The notes beneath the pieces were generated by a model. It had not been told where the DNA came from, made no database searches, and worked only from the letters and a program-made list of their open reading frames with translations. Positions 24,159-32,960 of a stretch of DNA of 32,960 nt are shown here, piece after piece. Origin of the DNA: Lachnospiraceae bacterium (GTDB taxonomy: Bacteria > Bacillota > Clostridia > Lachnospirales > Lachnospiraceae); assembly GCA_017962825.1 (NCBI GenBank), contig JAGCUO010000085.1:1-32960 (forward strand). The letters run 5' to 3'. Every line of letters begins with the position of its first letter. Within the stretch, counting starts at the first letter, position 1. The translations under genes were made by a program, and so were the position numbers.

Positions 24159-24193
24159 ACCGGCTCGGTATATATATACTGGCCGGTTTTTTT
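24159..24193 (+). terminator. Rho-independent terminator just before dgt
   Basis: ACCGGC (24159-24164) and GCCGGT (24181-24186) enclose a self-complementary GTATATATATAC; the stem runs into eight T. It lies only about 15 bases before the dgt start codon, so it either ends the membrane-protein transcript or attenuates entry into the dgt-dnaG-rpoD cluster. Confidence 0.85.
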
Positions 24194-24207
24194 AATAGGA
24201 GATCATC

Positions 24208-25215
24208 ATGAAAGTCAGGGAAATGCTCGAAGAACGCGAGGAGCAGATCTTAAGCCCCTACGCATCACTTTCTAAAAACTCAAAAGGACGTGATCTTGAC
24301 GAGCCTCAGTGTGATATCAGACCCGTCTATCAGAGGGACCGAGACAGGATAGTTCACTGCAAAGCTTTCAGAAGGCTGAAGGATAAGACTCAGGTCTATC
24401 TGATCCCCGAGGGAGATCATTACAGAACGAGACTTACCCATACTCTGGAGGTATCGCAGATAGCACGTACCATCTCCAAGGCGCTCAGGCTTAACGAAGA
24501 CCTTACAGAGGCCATCGCTCTCGGACACGATCTGGGCCATACGCCTTTCGGACATGCGGGAGAGAGAGCTCTTGCATCCGTTTGCCCCTACGGTTTCAAA
24601 CACAACGAACAGAGTGTAAGGACAGTAGAAAAGCTCGAAAAAGACGGCAAGGGCCTTAACCTTACCTGGGAAGTAAGAGACGGAATCCTTAATCATCAGA
24701 CTTCCCTTATGCCTCATACTCTTGAGGGCAAGGTAGTAAGACTGTCCGATAAGATCGCTTACATCCATCATGATATGGATGATGCGGTAAGAGGCGGAGT
24801 TCTCACTGAAATGGACGTCCCCGCTTCCATCAGAGAAGTTCTGGGATCCACTCCCGGAGACAGGCTCGATACTTTTATGCATGATATCATCATGAACAGT
24901 ACGGATAAGAATGATATATGCATGACGGATCGTGTGGGACAGGCAATGAAGGATATCAGACAGTTTATGTTTGACAGGGTATATACAAACCCCGATATCA
25001 AATCCGAAGAGGGCAAGGCCGAGACTTTGGTCATAACTCTTTACGATTATTACCTCCATCATCCCGATAAGCTTCCCGAGGAAAACAGAAGGATGGTCGC
25101 TGAGGGAGAGAAACTTGAAATAGCGGTTTGTGATTTTGTCGGTGCTATGACTGACAGATTCGCAATCCTGACATATAATGACCTCTTTGTTCCCAAATCA
25201 TGGGAGATGATTTAA
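24208..25215 (+). CDS. dgt: dGTP triphosphohydrolase-like HD protein
   Basis: A 335-residue HD-domain enzyme that hydrolyses dGTP or other dNTPs to the nucleoside and tripolyphosphate. The family N-terminus is SPYASLSKNSKGRD...RPVYQRDRDRIVHCKAFRRLKDKTQV. The metal site is His in RTRLTHTLEVSQIA, the His-Asp pair in ALGHDLGHTPFGHAGE and a later Asp in VRLSDKIAYIHHDMDD. Position next to dnaG and rpoD is usual in Clostridia and links nucleotide pools to replication. AGGAG precedes the ATG; dnaG follows after 3 bases. Confidence 0.95.
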   Translation: MKVREMLEEREEQILSPYASLSKNSKGRDLDEPQCDIRPVYQRDRDRIVHCKAFRRLKDKTQVYLIPEGDHYRTRLTHTLEVSQIARTISKALRLNEDLTEAIALGHDLGHTPFGHAGERALASVCPYGFKHNEQSVRTVEKLEKDGKGLNLTWEVRDGILNHQTSLMPHTLEGKVVRLSDKIAYIHHDMDDAVRGGVLTEMDVPASIREVLGSTPGDRLDTFMHDIIMNSTDKNDICMTDRVGQAMKDIRQFMFDRVYTNPDIKSEEGKAETLVITLYDYYLHHPDKLPEENRRMVAEGEKLEIAVCDFVGAMTDRFAILTYNDLFVPKSWEMI

Positions 25216-25218
25216 CAG

Positions 25219-27018
25219 ATGAGATTTTCCGACGAATTCCTGGAGGAAGTCAAAGCCCGTAACGACATTCTTGATGTTGTGGGCAGCTACATTCCTCTGA
25301 AGAAAAAAGGGAATAATTACTGGGGACTTTGTCCGTTCCATAACGAGAAGACTCCGTCGTTTTCCGTTTACCCGCCCAAGCAGATGTTCCATTGCTTCGG
25401 ATGCGGCGAAGGCGGTAATGCCATCACTTTCGTAATGAAGTATGAAAATGTTTCTTTTGCGGAAGCGGTCAAGATACTGGCCGAAAGAGCCGGTATGGAG
25501 GTTAAGGGGACGGAGGAGTCCGAGGAAGAAAAGGCCAGACGATCCAAGGCCGATATCCTGAGACAGATAAATTCCGATGCGGCTCTGTATTTTATGAACA
25601 ATCTCTACACGCCTCACGGTGAGAAGGGATTGAATTATTTCAAAGACAGAGGGCTTTCCGATGATACGATCAGACATTTCGGTCTGGGATTTGCGGGCAA
25701 TAACGGAAGGGAAGTCATAGAAGCTCTGAGGAAAAAAGGCTATTCGGACGAGATGCTCGTAGCTTCGGGAATAGCGAGCAATTCCGAGAAATACGGCATG
25801 AGCTGTTCTTTCTTCGGAAGAGTGATGTTCCCGATAATAAGCGGCGATAAGAAGGTCATCGGATTCGGCGGAAGAGTTCTTGGAAGCGGAGAACCAAAGT
25901 ACCTGAATACTTCCGAAACGATGGTATTCGATAAGCGTAGAAATCTCTACGGATATAATTTTGCAAAGCGCGCGAGAAAAGATTACTACATTCTCTGCGA
26001 AGGCTATATGGATGTAATATCCATGCACCAGGCCGGGTTTGATACGGCGGTGGCGTCCCTGGGAACGGCATTTACCGAAGAGCAGGCGGCCATGATCAAA
26101 AGAGACCGTAAAGAAGTCTATCTGGCTTATGACATGGATGAAGCGGGAGAAAAAGCGGCTCTCAAGGCAGTCAGGATGCTCACTGCGGTGGGTATCACGC
26201 CCAGAAGGATCAGCTTAAAACCCTGCAAGGATCCGGATGAATTCCTGAACCGGTACGGAACCGAGGAATTTGCTAAGCGCCTCGAAAACGCCGAGAACGG
26301 ATTCCTCTATATCGAAGACAGGGTCAGGGACAGATATAACCTGTCGGATCCGGAAGAGAAATATAAATGCGAGCGTGAGATCGTAGAGAACCTGTGGATG
26401 TTTGCAGGTGACGAAGTGAGGATGAACACATACGCTCCGGAACTTGCAAAGCGATACGGCTACACCGCATCCGAGATCTCAAAGCTTCTGGAAGAAACAA
26501 GGCCGCGTGAATATGCGAGAAAAGACGACAGAAATTTTGCCACGGCTTATTCACCTCCGAAGAAACCTTCCGGCAGGAAAAAAGAAAACGAATGGACGCA
26601 TGCCGAAAGTTCTCTTTTGACCTGGATGACCGATGAACCGGATATATATAAGGTGGTCAAGAGATATTTGAAGCCCGATGATTTCTCACCGGGACCCTGC
26701 AGGACGATAGCGGGGCTTTCATTCGAAATGCTTGATGCGGGTGAGTTCAGTAACGAAAAACTCATGGCGGGGCTTGAGAGTGAAGAACTTATAAACGATG
26801 CGACGGGAATACTTCAGAATTCTGCGCCGGACATCGATACGGCTGAAAAGCGTATGGCGATGCTGAAGGATCTGATAATAAGTGTGATGGAGAGAAAGTG
26901 CGAACTTTTGACCCAAAGTGACGATCCGGAAAAAGAAATGAAGGTTTTTACCACAAGAATCGAAATTGATAAATTAAAATCCGGAAAGCTCCGGATGAGT
27001 GACGAGGAGGAGTCCTGA
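25219..27018 (+). CDS. dnaG: DNA primase DnaG
   Basis: A 599-residue primase that makes RNA primers at the replication fork. The CHC2 zinc finger (residues 38-64) shows [13 protein letters not shown] and [12 protein letters not shown]. The catalytic TOPRIM core has [15 protein letters not shown] and [13 protein letters not shown] linker rich in Pro/Lys (about 430-450) precedes the C-terminal helicase-interaction domain. Length is normal. It starts 3 bases after dgt and its stop is 1 base before the rpoD start, so dgt, dnaG and rpoD are one operon (the macromolecular synthesis operon). Confidence 0.97.
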   Translation: MRFSDEFLEEVKARNDILDVVGSYIPLKKKGNNYWGLCPFHNEKTPSFSVYPPKQMFHCFGCGEGGNAITFVMKYENVSFAEAVKILAERAGMEVKGTEESEEEKARRSKADILRQINSDAALYFMNNLYTPHGEKGLNYFKDRGLSDDTIRHFGLGFAGNNGREVIEALRKKGYSDEMLVASGIASNSEKYGMSCSFFGRVMFPIISGDKKVIGFGGRVLGSGEPKYLNTSETMVFDKRRNLYGYNFAKRARKDYYILCEGYMDVISMHQAGFDTAVASLGTAFTEEQAAMIKRDRKEVYLAYDMDEAGEKAALKAVRMLTAVGITPRRISLKPCKDPDEFLNRYGTEEFAKRLENAENGFLYIEDRVRDRYNLSDPEEKYKCEREIVENLWMFAGDEVRMNTYAPELAKRYGYTASEISKLLEETRPREYARKDDRNFATAYSPPKKPSGRKKENEWTHAESSLLTWMTDEPDIYKVVKRYLKPDDFSPGPCRTIAGLSFEMLDAGEFSNEKLMAGLESEELINDATGILQNSAPDIDTAEKRMAMLKDLIISVMERKCELLTQSDDPEKEMKVFTTRIEIDKLKSGKLRMSDEEES

Positions 27019-27019
27019 A

Positions 27020-29059
27020 ATGGCTAAGAAAGAAGATAAGAACACCAAAAAGAACGCTAAGGCAGCTTCTAAGCCTGCTAAGGCGGTTAAACCCGCGGCT
27101 AAGGCTGCAGCCAAGTCTGCCAAGGCAGCAAAGCCCGCAGCAAAGGCTCCTGCAAAGAAGGCTGCAAAACCTGCGGCTAAAAATACCAAGCCCGTAAAGG
27201 CAGCAAAGCCTGTTGCAAAGACTACGGCAAAGAAGGCAGCAAAGCCCGCAGCAAAGGCGCCTGCAAAGAAGGTATCAAAGCCCGTAGCAAAAGCCCCTGC
27301 AAAGAAGGCAGCAAAACCTGTTGCAAAGGCCCCTGCAAAGAAGGTATCAAAGCCCGTAGCAAAAGCCCCTGCAAAGAAGACGGCAAAACCTGTTGCAAAG
27401 GCCCCTGCAAAGAAGACGGCAAAGCCCGCAGCAAAGGCTCCTGCAAAGAAGACGGCAAAGCCTGTTGCTAAGGCTCCCGCAAAGAAGACAGCAAAGCCCG
27501 TTGCAAAGGCCCCTGCAAAGAAGACGGCAAAGCCCGCAGCAAAAGCTTCCGCAAAGAAGGTTGTAAAGCCCGCAGCAAAGCCTGTTGCAAAGGCCCCTGC
27601 TAAGAAGGCAGCGAAGCCAGCTGTTAAACCTGCCGTAAAGCCTGCGAAGAATACAAAGCCTGTTTCCAAGCAGCCGGCTAAACCCGCAAAGGCAGTTAAG
27701 CCTTCCAAGGCAGACATCAAAGAGAATGATAAGAACAAGAAGAGCGCGGTAAAACCCGCTCCCGAAAAAGCATCAAAGAAAGATAAGACGACCGAAGTAA
27801 AGGCCGCCTCTGCTAAGAGTGCGGATAAGACTTCGACGTCTAAGAAAGACAGAGTAACCAAGACCAAGGATATGAGTAATGTTGTTAATGCCGCACCCGA
27901 GACACAGGAAGCAGAAGGTGCGTTGGACGAAAAGATCACAGAGGTAGTGAATAACCTCATTAAGAAAGCAAAGAAGGGTACAAAGCCCGTAGAACTTGAT
28001 TATTCCATGATCGTTGATTCCGTAATGAAGGTAACCGACGATGATGAGATGGTAGACAAAGTAATCGAAATGCTCGGAAAGAACGGAGTTGATGTTCTTC
28101 CCATGGAGCCCATCGGTTCCGAAATCGATGATTTTGAACTTGGAGAGCCCAGTGCTGATGATCTTGCCGAGGCAGAGGATGAAGGTGTTGAGAAGATCGA
28201 CATCGATTCACTCGTAGAAGGCGTAAGCATTGAAGATCCCGTTCGTATGTATCTTAAAGAGATCGGTAAGGTACCCCTTCTTACCGCCGAGGAAGAGATC
28301 GAACTTGCAAAGCGTATGGAGAAGGGCGATGAGGAAGCTAAGAATGCACTTGCCGAAGCAAACCTCAGACTCGTTGTTTCCATCGCCAAGAGATATGTAG
28401 GAAGAGGAATGCTTTTCCTCGATCTTATCCAGGAAGGAAACCTCGGACTTATCAAGGCTGTTGAGAAGTTTGATTACCGTAAAGGTTATAAGTTCTCCAC
28501 CTATGCTACATGGTGGATCAGACAGGCTATCACCAGAGCTATCGCCGATCAGGCACGTACCATCAGAATTCCCGTACACATGGTTGAGACCATCAACAAG
28601 CTCATCCGTGTAAGCCGTCAGCTTCTTCAGACTCTCGGAAGAGAGCCCAGCCCCGAAGAGATCGCTGCAGAGATGAACATCCCCGAAGAGAAGGTTCGCG
28701 AGATCTTAAAGATCTCTCAGGAGCCCGTATCTCTCGAGACTCCCATCGGTGAAGAGGAAGATTCACATCTCGGAGATTTCATTGAGGATGATAATGTTCC
28801 CGCACCTGCAGAGGCAGCAACACAGATGCTTTTAAGAGAGCAGCTTGATAAGGTCCTTGATTCACTTACCGACAGAGAAAAGAAAGTCTTAAGACTTCGT
28901 TTCGGTCTCGATGACGGAAGACAGCGTACTCTTGAAGAGGTCGGAAAAGAATTCAACGTAACCCGTGAAAGAATCAGACAGATCGAAGCTAAGGCACTTC
29001 GTAAACTTCGTCATCCCAGCCGTTCAAAACAGCTCAAGGATTATCTGGAGGATACATGA
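27020..29059 (+). CDS. rpoD: Primary sigma factor RpoD with H1-like tail
   Basis: A 679-residue housekeeping sigma-70, nearly twice the usual Firmicute length. Residues 1-300 are an added N-terminal arm; about 10-235 are Lys/Ala/Pro-rich with a 12-residue unit APAKKxxKPVAK repeated about ten times, like the tail of histone H1. Region 1.1 follows ([16 protein letters not shown]), then region 1.2 ([16 protein letters not shown]), region 2 ([31 protein letters not shown]), region 3 and region 4 ([32 protein letters not shown]). The core is fully conserved. GAGGAGG and an ATG one base after the dnaG stop fix the start. The arm could bind DNA or RNA without sequence preference. Actinobacterial SigA proteins have a comparable Lys/Ala-rich arm. 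Confidence 0.97.
   Translation: MAKKEDKNTKKNAKAASKPAKAVKPAAKAAAKSAKAAKPAAKAPAKKAAKPAAKNTKPVKAAKPVAKTTAKKAAKPAAKAPAKKVSKPVAKAPAKKAAKPVAKAPAKKVSKPVAKAPAKKTAKPVAKAPAKKTAKPAAKAPAKKTAKPVAKAPAKKTAKPVAKAPAKKTAKPAAKASAKKVVKPAAKPVAKAPAKKAAKPAVKPAVKPAKNTKPVSKQPAKPAKAVKPSKADIKENDKNKKSAVKPAPEKASKKDKTTEVKAASAKSADKTSTSKKDRVTKTKDMSNVVNAAPETQEAEGALDEKITEVVNNLIKKAKKGTKPVELDYSMIVDSVMKVTDDDEMVDKVIEMLGKNGVDVLPMEPIGSEIDDFELGEPSADDLAEAEDEGVEKIDIDSLVEGVSIEDPVRMYLKEIGKVPLLTAEEEIELAKRMEKGDEEAKNALAEANLRLVVSIAKRYVGRGMLFLDLIQEGNLGLIKAVEKFDYRKGYKFSTYATWWIRQAITRAIADQARTIRIPVHMVETINKLIRVSRQLLQTLGREPSPEEIAAEMNIPEEKVREILKISQEPVSLETPIGEEEDSHLGDFIEDDNVPAPAEAATQMLLREQLDKVLDSLTDREKKVLRLRFGLDDGRQRTLEEVGKEFNVTRERIRQIEAKALRKLRHPSRSKQLKDYLEDT
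27130..27650 (+). repeat. 36-base imperfect tandem repeats in rpoD
   Basis: Units of about 36 bases, for example around GCCCCTGCAAAGAAGACGG, encode APAKKxxKPVAK. Third-position changes between units show they have diverged while keeping the protein pattern. The opposite strand is open by chance over this stretch. Such repeats can gain or lose units by slippage. Confidence 0.85.
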
Positions 29060-29754
29060 GGCTTTCGGACAGACTTGAAAGCATTATAGAAATGGTTCCT
29101 GAGGGTGAGATATGTGCGGATATCGGATGTGATCATGGTTTTACATCCATAGAACTTATCGGCAGAGGTATTTCACCCAAGGTTGTAGCTTCGGATCTTC
29201 GCGAAGGCCCTCTTGCAAGCGCCCGTGAAAACATAAAAAATGCGGGACTTGAAGATAAGATAAAGCTTATGATCTCCGACGGTTTTGATGCATATGAGCC
29301 GGGAGAAGTAAGTACCGCGGTCATTGCGGGAATGGGCGGGGTGCTGATAAAGGACATGCTGGTTAAAGGCATAGAATGTGTATCCGAAATGGGAGCGTTT
29401 GTGGTCCAGCCTCAGTCAAACATTCCCGAGTTTCGTAATTTTCTCCGATTAAACGGTTACGAGATAGAGAAGAATGCTGTCGTGCTTGATGCCGGAAAGT
29501 ATTATTTTCCCATGAGGATCAGATACACCGGTAAAGATGCGTCGGGAGAGGATCCTTTCATCACCGCGGAAGACAGGTACGGTGCGGATCTTATCCGTGA
29601 GAACAGAGGCCTTTCGGATTACCTTGATTTTCAGATGGAATCTTATGAGAAGATAAGCGAAAGACTCCTTCTGGAAGACGGGGTGCACGACGACAGGACA
29701 CTTGAACTGAAGTCATTAATGGAGCTTAACCGCAGTATTCGAAGCAAATTTTAA
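29056..29754 (+). CDS. trmK: tRNA (adenine22-N1)-methyltransferase
   Basis: A 232-residue SAM-dependent methyltransferase that would make m1A at position 22 of tRNA. The start [15 protein letters not shown] is typical, and the SAM site is [17 protein letters not shown]-like (ADIGCDHG near residue 21), with [16 protein letters not shown] and AGMGG as further motifs. The start overlaps the rpoD stop (ATGA), so it belongs to the operon. In many Firmicutes a Nif3-like gene comes next; here a nucleoside kinase follows. Confidence 0.93.
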   Translation: MRLSDRLESIIEMVPEGEICADIGCDHGFTSIELIGRGISPKVVASDLREGPLASARENIKNAGLEDKIKLMISDGFDAYEPGEVSTAVIAGMGGVLIKDMLVKGIECVSEMGAFVVQPQSNIPEFRNFLRLNGYEIEKNAVVLDAGKYYFPMRIRYTGKDASGEDPFITAEDRYGADLIRENRGLSDYLDFQMESYEKISERLLLEDGVHDDRTLELKSLMELNRSIRSKF

Positions 29755-29772
29755 AGATTGAGAGGACATCTT

Positions 29773-31428
29773 ATGTATACCCTTATTATCGAAGGCGAGA
29801 AAAAGGAATATCCCGAAGGTGTGATCTGGGAGGATATTGCCAAAGAATACCAGAAGAATTACTCCTCACCCATTGCTGCCGTCAGTCTCGACGGTAAGAT
29901 AAGAGAACTGTTTAAGAAAGTTTCCAGAAGCGGAGAGGTAAAGTTTTTTACTCTTTCCGACAATGTAGGACATCTGACTTATATCAGAAGTACAACCATG
30001 CTTCTTATGAAGGCAATCTTTGATATCTACGGTCAGGATGTTGTTAACAAGTGCAGAACAGACTTTACCGTAGGAAGAGGCCTGTTCATGAATACAAACG
30101 GCACCATCGAAGCGACTCAGGAGAACGCTGACAAGATCAAGAAGCGCATGCAGGAGATCGTCGAAGCAGGTACTCCTTATATGAAGAGATCCTATCCTCT
30201 GGACGATGCGATGGATATTTTCTCAAAGAGAGGAATGGCCGATAAGGTAAAGCTTTTCAAATACAGAAGAAGCTCAAGTGTAAATATCTATGAGATGGGC
30301 GGCTATCGCGATTATTATTACGGATACATGCTTCCCAATGCTTCATATGTAAAATATTTCGACCTCATAGCATACGATAACGGATTTATGCTCCTTACTC
30401 CCACGAAGCAGGAGCCTACCGTTGTTCCCAAGTTTGAAGAGAGCAGAATGCTCTATGAAACATTCCAGAAGTCTCACGAGTGGTGTAAGTATGTGGGCAT
30501 TGAAAATGTAGGTGACTTAAACGAGAGGATCTGTTCCGGCAACATGGACGATCTTATCCTCGTTCAGGAAGCAGAGCAGGAGAGACGTATCGCAGAGATC
30601 GCATCCACCATCGCTTCCAGAAAAGATGTAAAGTTTGTCATGATCGCAGGACCTTCTTCCTCCGGTAAGACAAGCTTCTCACACAGACTTTCCATACAGC
30701 TTCGTACCTTCGGGCTTAAGCCTCATGCCATCGGCCTGGATGACTATTTCGTAAACAGGGAAGATACTCCCAGGGACGAAAACGGAGATTACAATTTCGA
30801 GTGCATCGAGGCAATCGATACCAAGGGCTTTAACAACGATATGCTGAAGCTTCTTGCGGGTGAAAGAGTGGAACTTCCCACCTTCAATTTCAAGGTCGGC
30901 CAGAGGGAGTACCACGGCAATTATATGCAGCTTGAGGATGATGATATCCTGGTCATTGAGGGAATCCACGGACTGAATCCCAAGATGAGCTACGCCCTTC
31001 CCGATGAGAGTAAGTTCAAGATTTATATCTCAGCGCTTACATCCATCAATATCGATGAGCACAACAGGATTCCTACCACCGATGCAAGACTTTTAAGACG
31101 TATGGTAAGAGACGCAAGGACCAGAGGATCGGATGCCAGAAGAACCCTCAATATGTGGGCTTCCGTAAGAAGAGGCGAGACTGAGAACATCTTCCCCTTC
31201 CAGGAAGAAGCTGATATGATGTTCAACTCTGCACAGATCTATGAGCTTGCTCTGTTAAAACAGTTCGCCGAGCCACTTCTTTTCAGTATCGGCAAGGATG
31301 ATCCGGCATATTACGAAGCAAAGAGGCTTCTTAAGTTCCTCGATTACTTCCTGTCGGTTCCCAGCGAATTCCTTCCCAACAACTCCATCTGCAGAGAGTT
31401 TGTGGGCGGTTCATGTTTTAATGTATAA
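29773..31428 (+). CDS. TGS-domain uridine-kinase-like nucleoside kinase
   Basis: A 551-residue protein. The N-terminus (1-65) is a TGS-like ubiquitin-fold (MYTLIIEGEKKEYPEGV), followed by a region related to the threonyl-tRNA synthetase editing module (about 65-250), then a uridine kinase/phosphoribulokinase domain with Walker A AGPSSSGKTS. This three-part layout is a common Firmicute protein annotated as nucleoside kinase; it probably phosphorylates uridine or cytidine. The ATG at 29773 has AGAGG 7 bases upstream; a TTG at 29758 is less likely. It follows trmK by 18 bases, probably as the operon's last gene. Confidence 0.88.
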   Translation: MYTLIIEGEKKEYPEGVIWEDIAKEYQKNYSSPIAAVSLDGKIRELFKKVSRSGEVKFFTLSDNVGHLTYIRSTTMLLMKAIFDIYGQDVVNKCRTDFTVGRGLFMNTNGTIEATQENADKIKKRMQEIVEAGTPYMKRSYPLDDAMDIFSKRGMADKVKLFKYRRSSSVNIYEMGGYRDYYYGYMLPNASYVKYFDLIAYDNGFMLLTPTKQEPTVVPKFEESRMLYETFQKSHEWCKYVGIENVGDLNERICSGNMDDLILVQEAEQERRIAEIASTIASRKDVKFVMIAGPSSSGKTSFSHRLSIQLRTFGLKPHAIGLDDYFVNREDTPRDENGDYNFECIEAIDTKGFNNDMLKLLAGERVELPTFNFKVGQREYHGNYMQLEDDDILVIEGIHGLNPKMSYALPDESKFKIYISALTSINIDEHNRIPTTDARLLRRMVRDARTRGSDARRTLNMWASVRRGETENIFPFQEEADMMFNSAQIYELALLKQFAEPLLFSIGKDDPAYYEAKRLLKFLDYFLSVPSEFLPNNSICREFVGGSCFNV

Positions 31429-31439
31429 AACAAGGGGAA

Positions 31440-31488
31440 TGATACCGAGAATCGATCCATGTTTGCATGGATGAGATTCTCGGTATCA
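31440..31488 (+). repeat. Long hairpin after nucleoside kinase gene
   Basis: TGATACCGAGAATC (31440-31453) and GATTCTCGGTATCA (31475-31488) pair perfectly over 14 bases, with an inner ATCCATG/CATGGAT stem. It is 11 bases after the stop and has no T-tract, so it is more likely an mRNA 3'-end stabiliser or processing site than a terminator. Confidence 0.75.
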
Positions 31489-31497
31489 ATGACCCGC

Positions 31498-31552
31498 AAA
31501 AACATGAGCAAGAGTGATTTAAAAAAAAAATCACAAGATTGCGAATGTTTTT
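31498..31552 (+). repeat. Imperfect hairpin with inner stem
   Basis: AAAAACATGAGCAA (31498-31511) and TTGCGAATGTTTTT (31539-31552) pair with two mismatches. Inside them GTGATTT and AAATCAC can pair around a run of ten A. Confidence 0.6.
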
Positions 31553-31553
31553 A

Positions 31554-31595
31554 GGATTGCGGAAATTGCGAAGCAATGAAGCAATCCGTTTTTTT
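31554..31595 (+). terminator. Rho-independent terminator before rnpB
   Basis: GGATTGC (31554-31560) and GCAATCC (31581-31587) enclose an inner ATTGC/GCAAT stem, followed by G and seven T. It should end the dgt-to-kinase operon. Confidence 0.85.
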
Positions 31596-31643
31596 ATTAT
31601 TTTCTTTTAATACCTATTTAATAGGTTTATTTGACACGTGTTG

Positions 31644-31649
31644 TATAAT
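31644..31649 (+). promoter_or_regulatory. -10 box of rnpB promoter
   Basis: A perfect TATAAT lies about 7 bases before the RNA 5' end predicted from pairing. A TTGACA at 31631-31636 is only 7 bases upstream, too close to be its -35 box. Confidence 0.5.
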
Positions 31650-31655
31650 ACTCTG

Positions 31656-32019
31656 TGAGCGAAACGGACGATCGCGGGAGGTCATCATTGACCTCGTGAG
31701 GAAAGTCCGGGCTCCACAGGGCAGGATGCCGGATAACGTCCGGCGGAGGCGACTCCCGGGACAGTGCAACAGAAAATAACCGCCTGCTTATGCAGGTAAG
31801 GGTGAAAAGGCGGTGTAAGAGACCACCGTTCGCATGGTAACATGCGGAGCTGTGTAAACCCCATTCGGAGCAAGACCAAACGGAAAGGTTAAGGGCTGCC
31901 CGCCCGTCTTTCAGGTAGGTCGCTTGATGCGTGCGGCAACGTACGTACTAGATAGATGATCGTCAGCGCATCGGCCGCAAGGCTGATCCGCAACAGAACC
32001 CGGCTTATAGTTTCGCTTA
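31656..32019 (+). ncRNA. rnpB: RNase P RNA
   Basis: The catalytic RNA that cuts 5' leaders from pre-tRNAs. The conserved core GAGGAAAGTCCGGGCTCCAC (from about 31698) and the distal ACAGAACCCGGCTTATAG (from about 31992) are diagnostic. GCGAAAC at the 5' end and GTTTCGC at the 3' end form the closing P1 stem. Internal blocks such as GACAGTGCAACAGAAA and GGTAAGGGTGAAA fit the type A form usual in Clostridia, rather than the Bacillus type B. Ends are set by P1 pairing and may be off by a few bases. Confidence 0.96.
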
Positions 32020-32034
32020 TTTTTTATAACCCCT

Positions 32035-32058
32035 ATCCGCTTAGTGCGGATTATTTTT
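32035..32058 (+). terminator. rnpB terminator
   Basis: ATCCGC (32035-32040) and GCGGAT (32046-32051) form a 6-pair stem followed by TATTTTTA. It lies just before the CobW gene's ribosome binding site. Confidence 0.7.
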
Positions 32059-32081
32059 ATCATCCGATCGGAGGAAAAGAA

Positions 32082-32960
32082 ATGACCAGAATTGATGTTG
32101 TCAGCGGATTTTTAGGCGCAGGCAAAACCACACTTATCAAAAAGCTTCTTAAGGATGCAGTTGATGCAACCAAGACAGTACTTATCGAGAATGAGTTCGG
32201 AGAGATCGGTATCGACGGAGGATTTCTGGAAGAGTCCGGTATCGAGATCAAGGAAATGAGCCAGGGATGCATTTGCTGCAGTCTCGTAGGAGACTTCGGT
32301 ACTTCTCTTAAGGAAGTTATCGATACTTATTCTCCCGAAAGAATTCTTATTGAGCCTTCAGGTGTAGGAAAACTTTCAGATGTACTCAAGGCTATCGAGA
32401 GAGTGGCGGGCGAACTTGATGTTAAGATCAACTCCGCAGTTGCGGTTGTTGATGCATCCAAGGCTAAGATGTATTCCAAGAACTTCGGTGAGTTCTTTGT
32501 TAACCAGATCGAGTATGCAGGAACCGTTATCTTAAGCCGTACCGATACTGCTTCCGCAGAGAAAATTGCCGAGGCTGTTGCCATTGTAAAAGAGCACAAT
32601 CACAAGGCTACCGTTATCACCACTCCTCTTGACCAGCTTGATGCAAAGGCTGTTCTTGATGCAATCGAAGGAAATGATTCCATTGATGCTCTTCTCGAAG
32701 AGATGATGGAGAAGGCTAAAGAGGCTCCCGAGCATCACCACCACCATCATGATCATGACGATCACGACGAAGAGTGCTGCTGTCACCATCATCACGACGA
32801 TGATGACGATGACGATGATGATCACGAGTGCTGCCACCACCATCACCACGATGATGACGATGATGATCACGAGTGCCACCACCATCACCACGATGATGAC
32901 GATGACGATGATGATCACGAGTGCCACCATCATCACCACGACGATGATGACGATGACGAC
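32082..32960 (+). CDS. CobW/COG0523 GTPase with His/Asp/Cys tail (3' end cut by window)
   Basis: The first 293 codons of a gene with no stop before the window end. Residues 1-200 are a G3E-family GTPase of the metal-chaperone type: Walker A GFLGAGKTT (9-17), NEFGEIGIDGG switch region, metal-binding CICC (63-66), and IEPSGVG. The base-recognition NKxD box appears as SRTD. From residue 218 on, blocks of four to six His, short Cys or Glu-Cys pieces and six to nine Asp repeat at least four times (pattern HHHHH-Dn-HEC). The tail should bind many zinc, nickel or cobalt ions. COG0523 proteins deliver metals, often under zinc limitation. GGAGG precedes the ATG at 32082. No Zur box was recognised upstream. 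Confidence 0.9.
   Translation, partial: MTRIDVVSGFLGAGKTTLIKKLLKDAVDATKTVLIENEFGEIGIDGGFLEESGIEIKEMSQGCICCSLVGDFGTSLKEVIDTYSPERILIEPSGVGKLSDVLKAIERVAGELDVKINSAVAVVDASKAKMYSKNFGEFFVNQIEYAGTVILSRTDTASAEKIAEAVAIVKEHNHKATVITTPLDQLDAKAVLDAIEGNDSIDALLEEMMEKAKEAPEHHHHHHDHDDHDEECCCHHHHDDDDDDDDDHECCHHHHHDDDDDDHECHHHHHDDDDDDDDHECHHHHHDDDDDDD
32733..32960 (+). repeat. His/Asp/Cys-coding tandem repeats
   Basis: Imperfect units of about 40-48 bases built of CAC/CAT runs, GAT/GAC runs and GAGTGC encode the metal-binding tail of the CobW protein. The repeats run to the window edge, so their number is unknown. The opposite strand is open but is a shadow. Confidence 0.85.

Noticed and set aside
24280-25062. 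Minus-strand open frame of 260 codons opposite dgt
   Set aside because: The plus-strand dgt frame is strongly conserved, and the antisense frame shows no domain or ribosome binding site.
27130-27650. CRISPR-like array
   Set aside because: The 36-base periodicity has no unique spacers and codes for protein repeats in frame.
26974-27960. Long minus-strand open frame opposite rpoD (Phe/Ala/Gly-rich)
   Set aside because: It mirrors the Lys/Ala/Pro repeats of rpoD in the opposite strand; composition is forced by the repeats, and the rpoD frame is clearly real.
31631-31649. TTGACA plus TATAAT as a full rnpB promoter
   Set aside because: The two boxes are only 7 bases apart; only the -10 box is accepted.
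32532-32939. Minus-strand open frame rich in Val/Ile/Met at the window end
   Set aside because: It is the complement of the His/Asp codon runs of the CobW tail; the apparent membrane-like sequence is an artefact.

Overview
The window looks like a chromosomal segment of a plant-fibre-degrading Clostridia bacterium, most likely a motile member of the Lachnospiraceae (Butyrivibrio/Roseburia-like). That placement is inference. It rests on a dgt-dnaG-rpoD-trmK housekeeping cluster, an RNase P RNA gene, Gram-positive style AGGAGG ribosome binding sites, short GC hairpin plus T-tract terminators, and intracellular plant-polysaccharide enzymes. There is no rRNA, CRISPR array, prophage or intact transposase.

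Region 1 (1-12.3 kb) is a carbohydrate-use block. A minus-strand pair (AraC regulator, serine beta-lactamase-like hydrolase) diverges from a plus-strand series: GH94 cellobiose phosphorylase, a two-compartment GH29 alpha-fucosidase fusion, GH31 alpha-xylosidase, a short FliD-like protein, and a GH43 arabinofuranosidase-type enzyme with a C-terminal CBM6-like domain. None of the catalytic domains is predicted to be secreted. Together they fit cytoplasmic trimming of imported oligosaccharides from fucosylated or arabinosylated xyloglucan, followed by phosphorolysis of the glucan backbone. Two related long palindromes (31-93 and 10779-10846) sit beside genes here.

Region 2 (12.3-16.5 kb) holds tRNA-Leu(CAG) followed by an unusual cluster of hairpins that copies parts of the tRNA 3' end. 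Next come a predicted lipoprotein with repeated LEG-type motifs and a radical SAM/SPASM protein, a pair that looks like substrate and maturase, and then a membrane GGDEF diguanylate cyclase.

Region 3 (16.5-24.1 kb) holds a heterodimeric ABC exporter, an acyltransferase-3 membrane protein that looks inserted between the exporter and a GNAT acetyltransferase, an NAD-dependent epimerase-like protein, a HAD hydrolase and a small membrane protein.

Region 4 (24.1-33 kb) is housekeeping: dgt, dnaG, rpoD and trmK nearly abutting, then a TGS/uridine-kinase-like nucleoside kinase, rnpB, and a CobW-type GTPase cut by the window end. The sigma factor carries about 300 extra N-terminal residues, mostly histone-H1-like Lys/Ala/Pro repeats. 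The CobW protein ends in long His/Asp/Cys repeats.

Best candidates for something undescribed are the lipoprotein/radical SAM pair, the tRNA-derived hairpin cluster, the membrane-spanning fucosidase fusion, and the H1-tailed primary sigma factor.
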